This document shows positions 14,270 to 15,092 of a stretch of 15,092 nucleotides of DNA, piece by piece. The translations under genes were made by a program, and so were the position numbers. The notes beneath the pieces were generated by a model. It had not been told where the DNA came from. It saw only the letters and a program-made list of their open reading frames with translations, and ran no database searches. Position 1 is the first letter of the stretch. Each line of letters opens with the position of its first letter. The stretch is from Pseudomonadota bacterium (GTDB lineage Bacteria > Pseudomonadota > Alphaproteobacteria > RF32 > CAG-239), in contig JAJWCP010000019.1 of NCBI GenBank assembly GCA_021617435.1, positions 1 through 15,092 on the forward strand, read 5' to 3'.

Positions 14270-14298
14270 ATAATACCAATAATTAAAATTATATGCAA
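14270..14298 (-). promoter_or_regulatory. Promoter of the 132-residue membrane protein gene
   Basis: On minus, TTGCAT (14298 to 14293), a 17-base spacer and TATTAT (14275 to 14270) predict transcription from near 14262, giving a short leader of about 17 bases. The -35 box resembles the TTGCAA seen at mtaB/pgpA. Confidence 0.4.
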
Positions 14299-14364
14299 GT
14301 CTAATTTTCAGTTTTAGATAAGCTATTCCAGACCTTATAAGAAGTGCCGAAGACGTGGTGGTCT

Positions 14365-14457
14365 TACAACTTATGCACAGCACGGACTCGTAAATATTGC
14401 AAAAAAAAAACGCGAGCTAAAATCTTTTCAGAATTAACTTTTGAGGAGATTTTTAAT
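14365..14457 (+). promoter_or_regulatory. Conserved 5' leader of prepilin-like gene 2
   Basis: Second copy of the leader found at 10305-10395, starting at TACAACTTATGCACAG and ending just before the ATG. It has ten A in the homopolymer where copy 1 has nine. Immediately upstream, AAGAC-GTGGTG-GTCTT at 14350-14365 forms a small hairpin that is not present before copy 1. Confidence 0.65.
14419..14453 (+). promoter_or_regulatory. Hairpin sequestering the ribosome-binding site of prepilin-like gene 2
   Basis: AAAATCTTTTCAGAA at 14419-14433 can pair along its full length with TTTTGAGGAGATTTT at 14439-14453, using three G-U pairs, around a 5-base loop. The GAGGAG ribosome site (14443-14448) is again inside the 3' arm. 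Compared with copy 1, a C-to-T change in the 5' arm turns a G-C into a G-U pair, so pairing survives. Confidence 0.55.
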
Positions 14458-15092
14458 ATGAAATCAAATTTTAGCCGCTTTTTACACCACACATTGTCAT
14501 ACTTAGGCGGAAAGCCTGATACCGCCTCTTCTTTGTCATACTCCGACTTGATCGGAGTATCCAGGTCAAACCAAGTAGCTAATTTGTCCCACCTGGATTA
14601 TCGGGTCAAGCCCGATAATGACAGTGAGGGGGCAGATTATCGGGTCAAGCCCGATAATGACAGTGTTTGCGCCGGTCGGTCTATGGTAGAGATGCTCGGC
14701 GTTCTGGCTATCATCGGCGTCCTGTCCGTCGGGGCGATAAGCGGTTATAGCAAAGCCATGTTTAAATATAAACTCAACAAGCAGGCGGAGCAAATGAACA
14801 CTCTAATTAACGCCGTAGCGCGTAACGTACATAATTTTGACAACCTTAACGGTGGAACTTATTTAACTGAAACTTTTATTAAAATGGGGGAAATCCCAAC
14901 TGAAATGGTAAAAAACAACATTAACATAGTGTATGATATTTTCGGACAAGCGTGGGAAGTTTTTATCGGTGGTAACCAAGGAAACGAAATATACTTATCT
15001 TCATATTCTGACAAAGGGGCATCATCACTCACCTCCAAATCAGCCGATAACTTAGAAATTTGCAAAAACATTCTGATTGCCGCCAAAGAAAA
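14458..15092 (+). CDS. Prepilin-like (type IV pilin/pseudopilin) protein 2 (3' end outside window)
   Basis: Paralogue of the prepilin-like protein at 10396; 211 codons are visible and the frame stays open to the window edge. The start ATG follows GAGGAG by nine bases. A long 73-residue propeptide ends in Gly73, followed by RSMVEMLGVLAIIGVLSVGAI (cleavage site, Glu at +5, hydrophobic helix) and a KYKLNKQAEQ block nearly identical to paralogue 1. The later part is much less alike but keeps the TFIKMGEIPTEMVKNN and YDIFG segments. About half the propeptide (SYSDLIGVSR to the two YRVKPDNDS copies) is encoded by palindromic repeats read in frame. Prepilin leaders are normally under 30 residues, so processing of so long a leader is uncertain. 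No assembly genes are visible. Confidence 0.8.
   Translation, partial: MKSNFSRFLHHTLSYLGGKPDTASSLSYSDLIGVSRSNQVANLSHLDYRVKPDNDSEGADYRVKPDNDSVCAGRSMVEMLGVLAIIGVLSVGAISGYSKAMFKYKLNKQAEQMNTLINAVARNVHNFDNLNGGTYLTETFIKMGEIPTEMVKNNINIVYDIFGQAWEVFIGGNQGNEIYLSSYSDKGASSLTSKSADNLEICKNILIAAKE
14534..14623 (+). repeat. Composite palindromic repeat element inside the prepilin 2 leader
   Basis: Two 33-base hairpin units, at 14534-14566 and (inverted) 14591-14623, flank 24 bases. Each has a 9-bp perfect stem and a 5-base loop (CTTGA/TCAAG), bordered by TGTCAT and CCAGGT. The units match at 25 of 33 positions, and all eight differences fall in four stem pairs and are compensatory. The whole is 90 bases, exactly 30 codons, so the reading frame is kept. 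It resembles repeats widely seen in alphaproteobacteria that encode 'YRVKPDND'-like peptides. Confidence 0.8.
14596..14665 (+). repeat. Tandem 39-bp in-frame duplication of the hairpin unit
   Basis: A 31-base sequence beginning GATTATCGGGTCAAG and ending in TGACAGTG occurs identically at 14596-14626 and 14635-14665, a period of 39 bases or 13 codons. It encodes DYRVKPDNDS twice. Perfect identity suggests a recent duplication. Confidence 0.9.

Noticed and set aside
14596..14665. CRISPR-like pair of 31-base repeats
   Set aside because: Only two copies with an 8-base gap, no spacers of constant length, each copy is an internal palindrome, and both are in frame inside a gene.
14566..14793. Minus-strand open frame of 75 codons reading repeated IIGLDPII
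   Set aside because: It is the mirror of the palindromic repeats and the prepilin core, which has a good ribosome site, a start and paralogue support on plus.

Overview
The window looks like a chromosomal segment of a low-GC, AT-biased alphaproteobacterium. The evidence is gene content: an ftsE-ftsX-ydcF-plsC cluster divergent from a zinc-ribbon/DUF3426-like membrane protein, a yqeY-dnaG pair, an mtaB-ftsY pair, pgpA, and hairpin repeats of the sort that litter alphaproteobacterial genomes and are read as 'YRVKPDND'. An uncultured, possibly host-associated lineage is my guess; no rRNA or other decisive marker is present.

Layout. Positions 1-2908 (minus) form a tightly packed operon, ftsE > ftsX > ydcF-like > plsC (plsC runs off the left edge): cell division and envelope/phospholipid functions. 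Divergent from it on plus are a zinc-ribbon membrane protein (3047-3742), a YqeY/GatB-like protein (3758-4210) and DNA primase dnaG (4231-6033), then an APC-type amino-acid permease (6095-7288). From 7285 to 10154 there is a small accessory block: a GNAT acetyltransferase, a stunted LysR-like protein of 183 residues, a full-length LysR regulator, a new 63-residue basic protein and an XRE-type regulator, with palindromes or direct repeats in each of their intergenic gaps. From 11233 core genes resume: ftsY and mtaB (minus, overlapping), pgpA (plus, divergent), a strong two-way terminator, and a small membrane-anchored protein of unknown role.

The most unusual component is a pair of prepilin-like genes, one at 10396-11142 and one starting at 14458 and running off the right edge. 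They share a conserved untranslated leader of about 90 nt, including a hairpin that buries the Shine-Dalgarno sequence, and a nearly identical core encoding the cleavage site and hydrophobic helix (GRSMVEMLGVLAIIGVLSVG). They differ in the propeptide before the cleavage site and in the mature C-terminal part. In the second gene the propeptide is largely made of an in-frame palindromic repeat element, whose two copies differ only by compensatory changes that keep the stem paired. In the first gene it contains a sequence of which a decayed relative lies just downstream of the gene. This suggests a dispersed pilin-like family whose discarded leader peptide tolerates repeat insertion while its surface domain diversifies.

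No rRNA, tRNA, CRISPR array or insertion sequence was recognised. No stretch longer than 300 bases lacks a gene.
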